Shown: in pieces, positions 8,189 through 16,573 of the stretch
Layout: each line of letters starts with the position of its first letter
Numbering within the stretch: the first letter of the stretch is position 1
Assembly: GCF_001043025.1 (NCBI RefSeq)
Contig: NZ_JYLD01000005.1
Coordinates: 1 to 64,000 of the forward strand
Length of the DNA stretch: 64,000 bases
Reading direction: 5' to 3'
Source: Pseudomonas helleri
GTDB lineage: Bacteria > Pseudomonadota > Gammaproteobacteria > Pseudomonadales > Pseudomonadaceae
Position numbers and translations under genes: made by a program
Notes under the pieces: model-generated
Told to the model about the DNA's origin: nothing
The model's input: only the letters and a program-made list of their open reading frames with translations
Database searches by the model: none

Positions 8189-8677
8189 ATGTCGTCGATA
8201 GGTGCAATGACGTTTGGTCAAACTGGCATACCACCCAGTATTGAACCTGCCAAAAACACCCAAGAGGGGGCCGCAGCCAACAAGGGGGCCAAGGCCGATA
8301 AAGAAGAGGCGCCGCCACGGGCTGAAGGGGTCAAGGTGACCATCTCCGGGGCTGCCCTGAAGGCGGCCAGCGCCAGCAAGAATGAAAACAGCGATATTGA
8401 AGACAGTGGTTTGCCGGAGAACATTCAGAGCATTCTGAAGATGATCCGCGCTATCAAAAAGAAGATCGCTGAACAAATGGCCAAGCTGCAAGCGATCATG
8501 ACCAACCGCAGCCTGAGCCCGGAACAGGCCCGGTCTCAGTCGATGGCGTTGCAGGCCGAAGTGGCCGGTTTGAACGCATCGTTGACCTCGGCCAACAACA
8601 GCTTGAACAAGGCGCTGCAAGAGTCCGGGGCGAGCAGTGACAGCATCGTCAAAGCCGCGTCCCTGGCCATGAAGTGA
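8189..8677 (+). CDS. Unknown coiled-coil protein between anr and hemN
   Basis: About 162 residues, no recognised domain. The N-terminal third is rich in Ala, Lys, Glu and Pro. Residues ~75-150 are strongly helical and coiled-coil-like (IRAIKKKIAEQMAKLQAIM, then LQAEVAGLNASL). There is no signal peptide or membrane segment. A gene occupies the same place in P. aeruginosa (PA1545 from memory), so it is probably a conserved genus protein. The start is uncertain: a GTG 12 nt upstream is also in frame and neither has a clear ribosome site. It is convergent with hemN. Confidence 0.65.
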   Translation: MSSIGAMTFGQTGIPPSIEPAKNTQEGAAANKGAKADKEEAPPRAEGVKVTISGAALKAASASKNENSDIEDSGLPENIQSILKMIRAIKKKIAEQMAKLQAIMTNRSLSPEQARSQSMALQAEVAGLNASLTSANNSLNKALQESGASSDSIVKAASLAMK

Positions 8678-8680
8678 TGA

Positions 8681-8701
8681 CGCGGGTTTAGATCACCCGC
8701 G
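8681..8701. terminator. Hairpin at the convergent ends of the coiled-coil gene and hemN
   Basis: CGCGGGT and ACCCGCG form a perfect 7-bp stem with a 7-nt loop that overlaps the hemN stop codon. No T tract is present on either side, so it is only a probable shared transcript end. Confidence 0.4.
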
Positions 8702-10070
8702 AGAAGCGTTGCCGGGGCTGCTGTGCCAGATATGCGTCGAACGCCATGCACACCGAGCGCACCAGCAACCGCCCTGCGGGCAGGACCGTCAGTTGCTCGT
8801 TGTTCAGTGCAATCAGGCCATCAGCCGCCATCGCCTCCAGCTCAGGCCATTGCGCAGAAAAATAGCCCCTGAAATCGATGTTGAAGGCCTGTTCGATGCG
8901 CGCGAACGGCAGGTGCAAATTGCAGATGATCTGCTGGATGACTTCGCGGCGAATCCGGTCGTCCTGATTGCACAGCAAGCCACGGCTGGTCGCCAGTTGC
9001 TCGCTGGCCAGCGTGTGCTGGTAGAGGGCAATGTCGCTGTTGTTCTGGCAGTACAGCTCGCCGATCTGGCTGATGGCCGACACGCCCAGGCCGATCAGGT
9101 CGCAATGGCCGTGGGTGGTATAACCCTGAAAGTTGCGCTGCAAGGTGGACTCTTCCTGGGCAATCGCCAGCTCATCGTCGGGCAAGGCGAAGTGGTCCAT
9201 GCCGATATAGCGATAACCCGCGCCAGTCAGTTGCTCGATGGTGTGCTCAAGCATCTGCAGTTTGTCGGCAGGCGAAGGCAAATCACTGGTATTAATCCGC
9301 CGTTGCGGCTTGAAGCGCTCCGGCAAGTGCGCGTAGTTAAACACCGATAAACGATCCGGCTGCAGGCTGATTACTTCCTCAACGGTGCGCGCGAAAGCCA
9401 TCGGGGTTTGCTTGGGCAAGCCGTAGATCAGGTCGATGTTGATCGAGCGAAACTGCAAAGTACGCGCCGCATCAATCACCGCGCGGGTCTCTTCCAGGCT
9501 TTGCAGGCGGTTGACCGCTCGTTGCACGGCGGGGTCGAGGTCTTGCAGGCCGATACTCACGCGGTTAAAGCCCAGCTCGCGCAACAAGCCCATGGTCGAC
9601 CAGTCGGCTTCGCGTGGGTCGATCTCGATACCGTAATCGCCGGAGTCATCGTCCAGCAGATTGAAGTGCTCGCGCAGGTGGCCCATTAGCTGGCGCAGTT
9701 CGTCGTGGCTTAAAAACGTCGGTGTGCCGCCGCCAAAATGCAACTGCTCAACTTTTTGCTTGGGATCAAGGTGGCAGGCGACCAGACTGATTTCCTGTTC
9801 CAGGCGTTTCAAATACGGCTGGGCGCGACCACGGTCTTTGGTGATGACTTTGTTGCAGGCGCAGTAGTAGCAAATATTGGCGCAAAACGGCACGTGCACA
9901 TACAGCGACAGCGGGCGCATGGCTTTGCGGCTGTCGCGCAGGGCGTGCAGAAAGTCGAATGGACTGATCTGATCATGAAACTGCATCGCCGTGGGGTACG
10001 AGGTGTAGCGCGGTCCGGCGAGGTCGTAACGACGAATTAAATCGGAGTCCCAACGAATGGCGTCGAGCAT
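8688..10070 (-). CDS. hemN: Oxygen-independent coproporphyrinogen III oxidase
   Basis: Radical-SAM enzyme that converts coproporphyrinogen III to protoporphyrinogen IX without oxygen, supplying haem in low oxygen. The cluster motif is Cys63-x3-Cys67-x2-Cys70 with Cys72 following, as in E. coli HemN (shifted by one). HFGGGTPTFLS binds SAM. The 460 residues match the family. A perfect Anr box lies 65 bp upstream, so it should be induced when oxygen falls. Confidence 0.97.
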   Translation of the reverse strand: MLDAIRWDSDLIRRYDLAGPRYTSYPTAMQFHDQISPFDFLHALRDSRKAMRPLSLYVHVPFCANICYYCACNKVITKDRGRAQPYLKRLEQEISLVACHLDPKQKVEQLHFGGGTPTFLSHDELRQLMGHLREHFNLLDDDSGDYGIEIDPREADWSTMGLLRELGFNRVSIGLQDLDPAVQRAVNRLQSLEETRAVIDAARTLQFRSINIDLIYGLPKQTPMAFARTVEEVISLQPDRLSVFNYAHLPERFKPQRRINTSDLPSPADKLQMLEHTIEQLTGAGYRYIGMDHFALPDDELAIAQEESTLQRNFQGYTTHGHCDLIGLGVSAISQIGELYCQNNSDIALYQHTLASEQLATSRGLLCNQDDRIRREVIQQIICNLHLPFARIEQAFNIDFRGYFSAQWPELEAMAADGLIALNNEQLTVLPAGRLLVRSVCMAFDAYLAQQPRQRFSRVI

Positions 10071-10134
10071 GCGGGCATTCCCCTGGGATGGCTGGCAATG
10101 CTCAGGAGTCTAGGGGCTGCGAATTTGTCGCACC

Positions 10135-10148
10135 TTGATTTGCATCAA
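10135..10148 (-). promoter_or_regulatory. Anr box upstream of hemN
   Basis: TTGATTTGCATCAA is a perfect match to the FNR/Anr consensus TTGATNNNNATCAA. It is 65 bp before the hemN start, in the class suited to activation. Confidence 0.88.
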
Positions 10149-10197
10149 CGCCAGCTCTGGCTCAGCTCATGCGTTAGCTTCGCCAGGCTCTAACGGT

Positions 10198-10881
10198 TCA
10201 ATGCCCCATCAACCAATGCTGATGCGGGCCGGGCAGGGTCCAGAGGCCGAACAGCATCACCAGCAACCCGCCGGCCATGCGTACGCTGCGCCTGCGCAAC
10301 ACGGCGGTCATGCGTTCAGCCGCGAGGCCCGTGGCCAGTAACACGGGCCATGTTCCCAGGCCGAAAGCCAGCATCAGCAAAGCGCTAGTCAGGGCGCTGC
10401 CCTGGCTGGCTGACCAGATCAAAGTGCTGTAAACCAATCCGCACGGCAACCAGCCCCACAGGGCGCCCAACAGCATGGCGCGGGGCAGGCTCGATACCGG
10501 CAACAGGCGGCTTGCCAGCGGCTGGATATGCCGCCACAGCCCGCGCCCCAGGCTTTCGATGCGGATCAGGCCGCTCCACCAGCCTGCCAGGTACGCGCCC
10601 ATCATGATCAGCAACACCCCGGCCAGTATCCGCATCAGCATGGCGGCCGGGCTGTTGGCGACCGCCCAGCCTGCCAATCCCAGCAGCAAACCCGCCGTGG
10701 CATAGCTGAGAATTCGCCCCAGGTTGTAGGCCAGTAACAGCTTGAAGCGTCGGCTGCGTTGCTCTTTGGGAATGGCGAATGTCAGCGCGCCCATCAGGCC
10801 GCCGCACATGCCCAGACAATGCCCGCCGCCCAGCACGCCCAATATGAACGCCGAGACCAGCAGTGGTGCCAACTCAAGCAT
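10198..10881 (-). CDS. Sulfite exporter TauE/SafE-like membrane protein
   Basis: A 227-residue inner-membrane protein with about six hydrophobic segments. It carries the GGGHCLGMCGGLMGA motif near the N-terminus and a WGWLPCGLVYS motif later, typical of the TauE/SafE-like proteins encoded beside ccoS. Its Cys/His motifs suggest a link to metal handling for oxidase assembly, but the substrate is unknown. The start overlaps the end of ccoS by 8 bp, showing translational coupling. Confidence 0.85.
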   Translation of the reverse strand: MLELAPLLVSAFILGVLGGGHCLGMCGGLMGALTFAIPKEQRSRRFKLLLAYNLGRILSYATAGLLLGLAGWAVANSPAAMLMRILAGVLLIMMGAYLAGWWSGLIRIESLGRGLWRHIQPLASRLLPVSSLPRAMLLGALWGWLPCGLVYSTLIWSASQGSALTSALLMLAFGLGTWPVLLATGLAAERMTAVLRRRSVRMAGGLLVMLFGLWTLPGPHQHWLMGH

Positions 10882-11104
10882 GGGGTGGCACGTGCTGATC
10901 GGGTTTATCCACAGCATGCCCGTTAGAGCCTTTGGCCTCTTCCACGGCGGCGGTGTGCTGCGGATCCTGGTCGTCGAACAGAATGCTGTGCGCAGGGCTG
11001 TCCAGATCGTCGTACTGGCCGCTGTCCACGGCCCAGAAGAAGATAAAAATGGCGATGCCAACAATCAGCAACGCCGCGGGAATCATGATGTAAAGCGCTG
11101 GCAT
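10874..11104 (-). CDS. ccoS: cbb3 oxidase assembly protein CcoS
   Basis: A 76-residue single-pass membrane protein needed to mature the haem and copper centres of the cbb3 oxidase. It has one N-terminal helix (MIPAALLIVGIAIFIFFWAV), then the family motif SGQYDDLDSPAHSILFDD. It is the fourth gene of the ccoG-H-I-S set. Confidence 0.95.
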   Translation of the reverse strand: MPALYIMIPAALLIVGIAIFIFFWAVDSGQYDDLDSPAHSILFDDQDPQHTAAVEEAKGSNGHAVDKPDQHVPPHA

Positions 11105-11124
11105 AAAGGCTCCAGGCGACCGGC

Positions 11125-13575
11125 TCAGGCCGGTAGCAGGCGAAGGTCTGACGTGGGCGGGGCAGGCGTCTGACGCGGCATGCGGGTCAGACGCAGGGCG
11201 TTAAGCACCACGGTCAGCGAACTGATCGACATGCCGATCGCGGCCCAGATCGGTGTGATCCAGCCCAACGCCGCAAAAGGCAGCATAAGGCCATTGTACA
11301 AACCGGCCCACAGCAGGTTTTCGATGATCACCCGGCGGGTTCGCCGGGCCAGACTGAACGCTTGTACCAAAGCGTCCAGACGATTGGACAGAAGCACCGC
11401 ATCGGCGCTGGTTTTGGCCAAGTCGGTGGCCGAGCCCATCGCCACACTGATGTCGGCCGCCGCCAGCACCGGCACGTCATTGACCCCGTCACCCAGCATT
11501 AACACTTTGCGCCCTTGGGCGTGCAGGTCTTGCAGCACCCGCAGTTTGTCATCCGGGCGCAAGCCGGCCCTGGCCTCGTCAATGTTCAACTCTGCAGCCA
11601 CACTGGCAACCATTGGCGAGCTGTCACCGGACAACAGCAGCGTACGCCAGCCGCGCGCCTTGCACGCAGCAACCAGCGCCGCAGCGTCAGTGCGCAGGCG
11701 GTCGTCGAGTACCAGCCAGGCCAGCGCGCCTTCGGTATCCCCCAGCAGCAACCATTGGCCGGGTTCATCCGGCAGGTCCGGAGTTGCGCAGTGGCTGAGC
11801 GCGCAGACAAAGCCTGGCTGACCGATGCGCAAGCGTTGCTTGCCCACCACGCCCTCAAGGCCCAGCCCCGGCGTACTCTGCACATCTTCGGCGGCGTTCG
11901 GGGCGCGGCCAAAGGCGCGGGCAATCGGGTGTTCAGAGCGGTTTTCGAGCGCAGCAGCCAGGGCCAGGCACTGGTCAGGGTCCAGATCGCGCAGCGGGCG
12001 AATGGCACGTAACGCGAGGCGGCCTTCGGTCAGGGTGCCGGTTTTGTCGAAAATCACCGTGTCGATTTGATTCAGCCCTTCGAGCACGTGGCCACGGGTG
12101 AGCAGCAAGCCCAGCTTGTGCAAGGTGCCGGTGGCGGCGGTCAAGGCGGTCGGGGTGGCCAGCGACAGCGCGCAAGGGCAGGTCGCCACCAGCATCGCCA
12201 ACACGATCCAGAACGCTCGCGACGGGTCGAGCTGCCACCACAGCAGGCCAATCGCTACTGCCGCAATCAAAGAGAACAGCAAGAACCATTGCGCAGCCTT
12301 GTCGGCAATTTCGGCCAGCCGTGGCTTTTCGCTTTGGGCGCGCTCCAATAAACGCACGATGGCCGACAGGCGCGTGTCCTGGCCCAGAGCCAGCACCTGC
12401 ACCGTCAGTGCGCCCTCGACGTTCAAGGTCCCAGCGGTCACTGCATCGCCCACGGTGCGAGGCTGCGGCAGGTACTCGCCGGTCAGCAAGGACTCATCAA
12501 TGCTCGATTGGCCGTCGAGAATCTTGCCGTCGGCCGGGAGCACGGCGCCGGGGTGAACCAGCACCTTGTCGCCGACCTTCAACTCGTTCAGCAGAATGCG
12601 TTCGCTTTGGCCGTTTTCGCCCAGGCGCAAGCACGAAGCGGGTAACACGTTGACCAGTTGCGCAGTGGCCGCCGCTGTGCGTTCGCGGGCGCGGCGTTCC
12701 AGGTAGCGCCCGGCCAGCAAGAACAGGGCAAACATGCCGACTGCATCGAAATACAGCTCGCCATCGCCGGTGATCGCGGTCCAGATACCGGCCACATAGG
12801 CACCGCCAATGGCCAGCGATACCGAGACATCCATGGTCAGGTGGCGAGTGCGCAGGTCACGCATTGCGCCTTTGAAAAACGGCGCGCAGCTGTAAAACAC
12901 GATGGGAGTGGTCAGAAACAGCGCGACCCAGCGCAGGATGGTGTGCATCTCGGGGCTGAGGTCGATATTGAATTCCGGCCAAGTGGCCATGGTTGCCATC
13001 ATCGCCTGAAACCACAGCAAGCCGGCCACTCCCAACTGGCGCAAAGCCAGGCGGTTTTCGCTGGCCAATTGCTCTGCCGCTTTATCGGCTTGATACGGGT
13101 GGGCGGCGTAGCCGATATGGCGCAACTCGCTCAACACGTCACTCAAGGGCAACTGGCTGTCTGCCCAGCGGATGTGCAAGCGGTGGTTGGACAAGTTCAG
13201 CCGTGCCTCACTGACGGCGGGCAGGTGCAGCAGGTGTTTCTCGATCAGCCAGCCACAGGCGGCGCAACTGATGCCCTCGATCAGCAGTGTGGTTTCAGCC
13301 TGCTCACCCTCATGGCGAACAAACGGTTTTTGCACATCGGGGCGGTCATACAGGGCCAGCTCTTCGGCCAGTTGCACCGGTAACGCCTGCGGGTTGGCCG
13401 AGGCCTCGCTGCGGTGCTGATAGTAGTGATCCAGCCCGCCGGCCACGATGGCCTGCGCCACCGCCTGACAGCCCGGACAGCAGAACTCATGGCTCTTGCC
13501 CAGAACATCGGCGGTAAAGCGGCTGCCGGGCGGAACGGGCAGGGCGCAGTGGTAGCAAGGCGTGGGAGTGATCAT
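11125..13575 (-). CDS. ccoI: Copper-exporting P-type ATPase CcoI
   Basis: P1B-type ATPase supplying copper for the CuB site of cbb3 oxidase. In 816 residues: N-terminal Cys-rich segments (CYHCALP; CCPGCQ), an HMA domain with ISCAACGW, eight predicted helices, the ion motif CPC (ATCPCALSLATP), the phosphorylation site DKTGTLTEG, and GDGVNDVPVL. It is larger than housekeeping CopA because of the FixI-type head. The gap to ccoS is short, consistent with one operon. Confidence 0.96.
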   Translation of the reverse strand: MITPTPCYHCALPVPPGSRFTADVLGKSHEFCCPGCQAVAQAIVAGGLDHYYQHRSEASANPQALPVQLAEELALYDRPDVQKPFVRHEGEQAETTLLIEGISCAACGWLIEKHLLHLPAVSEARLNLSNHRLHIRWADSQLPLSDVLSELRHIGYAAHPYQADKAAEQLASENRLALRQLGVAGLLWFQAMMATMATWPEFNIDLSPEMHTILRWVALFLTTPIVFYSCAPFFKGAMRDLRTRHLTMDVSVSLAIGGAYVAGIWTAITGDGELYFDAVGMFALFLLAGRYLERRARERTAAATAQLVNVLPASCLRLGENGQSERILLNELKVGDKVLVHPGAVLPADGKILDGQSSIDESLLTGEYLPQPRTVGDAVTAGTLNVEGALTVQVLALGQDTRLSAIVRLLERAQSEKPRLAEIADKAAQWFLLFSLIAAVAIGLLWWQLDPSRAFWIVLAMLVATCPCALSLATPTALTAATGTLHKLGLLLTRGHVLEGLNQIDTVIFDKTGTLTEGRLALRAIRPLRDLDPDQCLALAAALENRSEHPIARAFGRAPNAAEDVQSTPGLGLEGVVGKQRLRIGQPGFVCALSHCATPDLPDEPGQWLLLGDTEGALAWLVLDDRLRTDAAALVAACKARGWRTLLLSGDSSPMVASVAAELNIDEARAGLRPDDKLRVLQDLHAQGRKVLMLGDGVNDVPVLAAADISVAMGSATDLAKTSADAVLLSNRLDALVQAFSLARRTRRVIIENLLWAGLYNGLMLPFAALGWITPIWAAIGMSISSLTVVLNALRLTRMPRQTPAPPTSDLRLLPA

Positions 13576-13587
13576 GGGGTATACCTT

Positions 13588-14127
13588 TTACTGCTTGCGA
13601 TCTTCCGCGCCTGGAATCGGCTCGTCGCCCAGCATCAGGTCTTTGTCATGGTCAACCAGCTCTTCTTCAAACAGGCGCCAGGTCTTGCCATCTTCCACCC
13701 CCAACAATTCCACAAAGCGCCGACCTTCTACCTTGTCATCCAGTTGGCCGGTATAGCGCCCAGGCTCAGACGGGCTTTGGACCAGGATAAGGCCGCGGTC
13801 CTTTTCAGGTTGGGTCGGCGATATAAGGTTTAGCTCCAGAGTTTTCGGCTGGCTGTTGCCTTCGAGCAGCAGCACCACTTCGCCGGTCAACTCGTCCAGC
13901 CGCAACTTGGCCTTCAGTTGCAGGGCTTGCCCCAGCAGTTCGCGGTCCAGCGAGCGGTTTATGCCCTTGCCCGCCTCGTAGTAATTGTCGTTAACCAGGT
14001 TGTCCGGGTTCTTCACCGCAATGGTTACCATCGACAGGGTCAGCGTCACCGAGCAGGTGAGAATGGCAATGATGATCCATGGCCAAATGTGTTTGTACCA
14101 AGGGCTGTAGGCGTTTGCTGCGGGCAT
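13588..14127 (-). CDS. ccoH: FixH-family oxidase assembly protein CcoH
   Basis: A 179-residue membrane-anchored protein. One transmembrane helix (WPWIIIAILTCSVTLTLSM) is followed by the NDNYYEAGKGIN motif of FixH/CcoH and a periplasmic domain. It stabilises the assembling cbb3 complex. It lies between ccoG and ccoI with gaps of about 12 bp. Confidence 0.92.
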   Translation of the reverse strand: MPAANAYSPWYKHIWPWIIIAILTCSVTLTLSMVTIAVKNPDNLVNDNYYEAGKGINRSLDRELLGQALQLKAKLRLDELTGEVVLLLEGNSQPKTLELNLISPTQPEKDRGLILVQSPSEPGRYTGQLDDKVEGRRFVELLGVEDGKTWRLFEEELVDHDKDLMLGDEPIPGAEDRKQ

Positions 14128-14139
14128 GGACAGTTTCTC

Positions 14140-15555
14140 TTAACGAATATGAGGGCCGATGAATCGGCTCTTGGCTTTAACGGTGATGTCGTTGTTGTCG
14201 GCATCTTGAAGAATGAAATACACCTCGTTGGTGCTGGACGGCAGTTGTTCCGGGTCAACCGACAACTCGACCGGCAGGCTGACAATATCGCCTGCCGCGA
14301 CGCTGATTTCGCGTTTGCCTTGCAGCTGCAAGTCTGGCAAACCGCTGGCTTGCAGCACGTAGGTATGGTCGTGCTGGTCCTTGTTCATGATCTTCAGGCT
14401 GTACACGTTTTCGATCCGGCCCTCGGCATTTTCGCGATACAGCACGCGGTCTTTGCTGACGTCGAAGCCCACCAGCGAGCGCGTGAAGAAAGCAGCCGCC
14501 AGCAGGCCCATCATGGTCAGCAGCACCAGGGCATAGCCAATCAGGCGCGGGCGCAGGGTGTGGGTTTTCTGGCCCGACAAGTTGTGCTCAGTGGTGTAGC
14601 TGATCAAGCCGCGCGGGTAGTGCATCTTGTCCATGATGTCGTCGCAGGCGTCGATACAGGCTGCGCAGCCAATGCATTCAATCTGCAAGCCGTCACGAAT
14701 GTCGATGCCGGTGGGGCAGACCTGAACGCACATCGTGCAGTCGATACAGTCACCGAGGCCCTGGGCCTTGTAGTCGCTGTCTTTTTTGCGCGGGCCGCGC
14801 ACTTCGCCACGACGCGGATCGTACGAAACAATCAGCGTGTCCTTATCGAACATCACGCTCTGGAAACGCGCGTAAGGGCACATGTAAATGCACACTTGCT
14901 CGCGCAGCCAACCCGCGTTGCCGTAGGTGGCGAGGGTGAAAAAGCCTACCCAGAAGTAAGCCCAGCCATCGGCCTGGCCGGTGAAGAAATCCACCACCAG
15001 TTCGCGGATCGGGGCGAAGTAGCCAACAAAGGTCAGGCCGGTGACAAATCCAATTAGCAGCCACAGCGTGTGCTTGCTGAATTTGCGCACAAACTTGTTG
15101 GCGCTCATCGGTGCCTTGTCGAGCTTGATGCGCTGGTTGCGATCACCTTCGGTGATTTTTTCGCACCACATGAACACCCAGGTCCAGACGCTTTGCGGGC
15201 AGGTGTAACCGCACCATACGCGGCCTGCGTACACGGTAATAAAAAACAGGCCGAAGGCCGCAACGATCAGCAGGCCCGAGAGCAGGATGAAATCCTGTGG
15301 CCAGAAGGTGGCGCCAAAAATAAAGAATTTGCGTTCAGGCAGGTTCCACCACACGGCTTGATGTCCGCCCCAATTGAGCCAGACGGTGCCGAAATACAGC
15401 AAGAACAGCAGGGCACCACCGACCATGCGCACATTGCGGAAAAACCCGTGGAAAGCGCGGGTGTAGATTTTTTCTCGCGCCGCGTAAAGGTCGATGCTTT
15501 CAGTGTTTTTTGAGGCAGGCGGCGTGACGTTTTGGACTGGGATCTTATCGCTCAT
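14140..15555 (-). CDS. ccoG: Cytochrome c oxidase accessory protein CcoG
   Basis: Polytopic ferredoxin-like protein (471 residues), thought to be a cupric reductase that feeds copper to cbb3 assembly. It has five or so helices, the CGYTCPQSVW motif, and two [4Fe-4S] motifs (CIDCTMCVQVCP and CIGCAACIDACD). The C-terminal part is a periplasmic immunoglobulin-like domain. It is the first gene of ccoG-H-I-S; a probable Anr site lies upstream. Confidence 0.96.
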   Translation of the reverse strand: MSDKIPVQNVTPPASKNTESIDLYAAREKIYTRAFHGFFRNVRMVGGALLFLLYFGTVWLNWGGHQAVWWNLPERKFFIFGATFWPQDFILLSGLLIVAAFGLFFITVYAGRVWCGYTCPQSVWTWVFMWCEKITEGDRNQRIKLDKAPMSANKFVRKFSKHTLWLLIGFVTGLTFVGYFAPIRELVVDFFTGQADGWAYFWVGFFTLATYGNAGWLREQVCIYMCPYARFQSVMFDKDTLIVSYDPRRGEVRGPRKKDSDYKAQGLGDCIDCTMCVQVCPTGIDIRDGLQIECIGCAACIDACDDIMDKMHYPRGLISYTTEHNLSGQKTHTLRPRLIGYALVLLTMMGLLAAAFFTRSLVGFDVSKDRVLYRENAEGRIENVYSLKIMNKDQHDHTYVLQASGLPDLQLQGKREISVAAGDIVSLPVELSVDPEQLPSSTNEVYFILQDADNNDITVKAKSRFIGPHIR

Positions 15556-15716
15556 AAGGGCTTACCACGGCAGTGAAGTGCCACGGCCAGTACGTGCCAA
15601 CCGCGGTCAGAAGGTGTTGCAATGGCGCAATGATACCCCTGAGACTCTAGCGCAAGGGTGCGACCTTTGGTCGCGTTCCGAAAATCTGAAACTTGGTATA
15701 GGAGTTGCGTTGAATC

Positions 15717-15730
15717 ATGATGTGGATCAA
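15717..15730 (-). promoter_or_regulatory. Probable Anr box upstream of ccoG
   Basis: On the minus strand the site reads TTGATCCACATCAT, one base off the TTGATNNNNATCAA consensus. It lies about 160 bp before ccoG, with no other minus-strand gene start between. A role in low-oxygen induction of the assembly operon is inferred. Confidence 0.5.
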
Positions 15731-15768
15731 TTGACTTAAGCCGCTGACTACGGTGTCAAAACCATGAA

Positions 15769-16179
15769 TCAGGGCTCCCACGGGTTGAGTAAAGGGGCTC
15801 CGCTTAACGCAAAATCCTGGGTATTGCGGGTCACGATGGTCATGCCATGGACCAGAGCTGTCGCGGCGATCAGAGCATCGCACTCATTGCTGCGGTCAGG
15901 TACATGCAGGCGCGCGCAGCGCCTGGCTACGGTGCCGTCAATGGACAGTACGCGCCCGGCAAATGCCGGTACTACGTGCGCCTCAAGCCAGTTGCGCAAC
16001 GGCGCGGCCTGCCTGGGGTCCTGGCGTTCCAGCCGCAAAATGCCGGTCTCAATTTCAAGCAGGGTAATGGCCGAAATATACAGTTTGTAAGCCGGTATGC
16101 TGCCGGCCCAAGCCACCACGGCAGGGTGTGCCTGGGGTTTGCGAAGTTCTGAAACCACGTTGGTATCGAGCAGGAACAT
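15769..16179 (-). CDS. vapC: VapC-type PIN-domain toxin
   Basis: Probable RNase toxin of 136 residues. The PIN fold starts MFLLDTNVVSEL (acidic Asp5), with a Glu in LLEIETGI and an acidic NECDALIAA motif, the expected magnesium-binding set. It belongs to the FitB/VapC branch. Its ATG overlaps the antitoxin stop by one base (TAATG), so the two are co-translated. The RNA target cannot be told from sequence. Confidence 0.9.
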   Translation of the reverse strand: MFLLDTNVVSELRKPQAHPAVVAWAGSIPAYKLYISAITLLEIETGILRLERQDPRQAAPLRNWLEAHVVPAFAGRVLSIDGTVARRCARLHVPDRSNECDALIAATALVHGMTIVTRNTQDFALSGAPLLNPWEP

Positions 16180-16430
16180 TAGAGGTCCACTGGGCGCGGC
16201 GCGATGATTGCGCGTTCGGGTTCGAATTCAACCGGTGGTGTGTCGGGCATGACGAGCAGGTCGACGATGCTGGTGTTTTGGCCGGTCAGTCTTTGGTACT
16301 CCTCCATGCATAGCAGTACATGGGCGGGGCGGCCACGGTCGGTGATGTAAACAGGCCCTTGTTGCGATGCTTTTTTGGCACCGCTTGTGTCTTGATTGAA
16401 TTCGCGGCTTGAAATAGTGGTGATGGTCAT
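16179..16430 (-). CDS. Phd/YefM-type antitoxin
   Basis: An 83-residue antitoxin. The N-terminal DNA-binding part (TTISSREFNQDTSGAKK, then GPVYITDRGRPAHVL) is typical of the Phd/YefM family; the C-terminal tail, ending in IIAPRPVDL, would bind and block the PIN toxin. GGAGG precedes the chosen ATG. A perfect palindrome just upstream is the likely autoregulatory operator. Confidence 0.9.
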   Translation of the reverse strand: MTITTISSREFNQDTSGAKKASQQGPVYITDRGRPAHVLLCMEEYQRLTGQNTSIVDLLVMPDTPPVEFEPERAIIAPRPVDL

Positions 16431-16457
16431 GGAGTGGTTCCTCCCCAAAAAACGAAT

Positions 16458-16473
16458 GTAGTAACGTTACTAC
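16458..16473. promoter_or_regulatory. Palindromic operator of the toxin-antitoxin pair
   Basis: GTAGTAACGTTACTAC is a perfect 16-bp palindrome 28 bp before the antitoxin start. Antitoxins of this family repress their own promoter by binding such sites. Confidence 0.7.
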
Positions 16474-16573
16474 TTAAAGCGCAAGCTAACCATCTCAAAA
16501 ATACGATGAAACAAAACGCCGCCGCCAACCTGCGCTGGCGGGGGCCATTTTGTGTCGTGCCGAGGCAGCGGGT

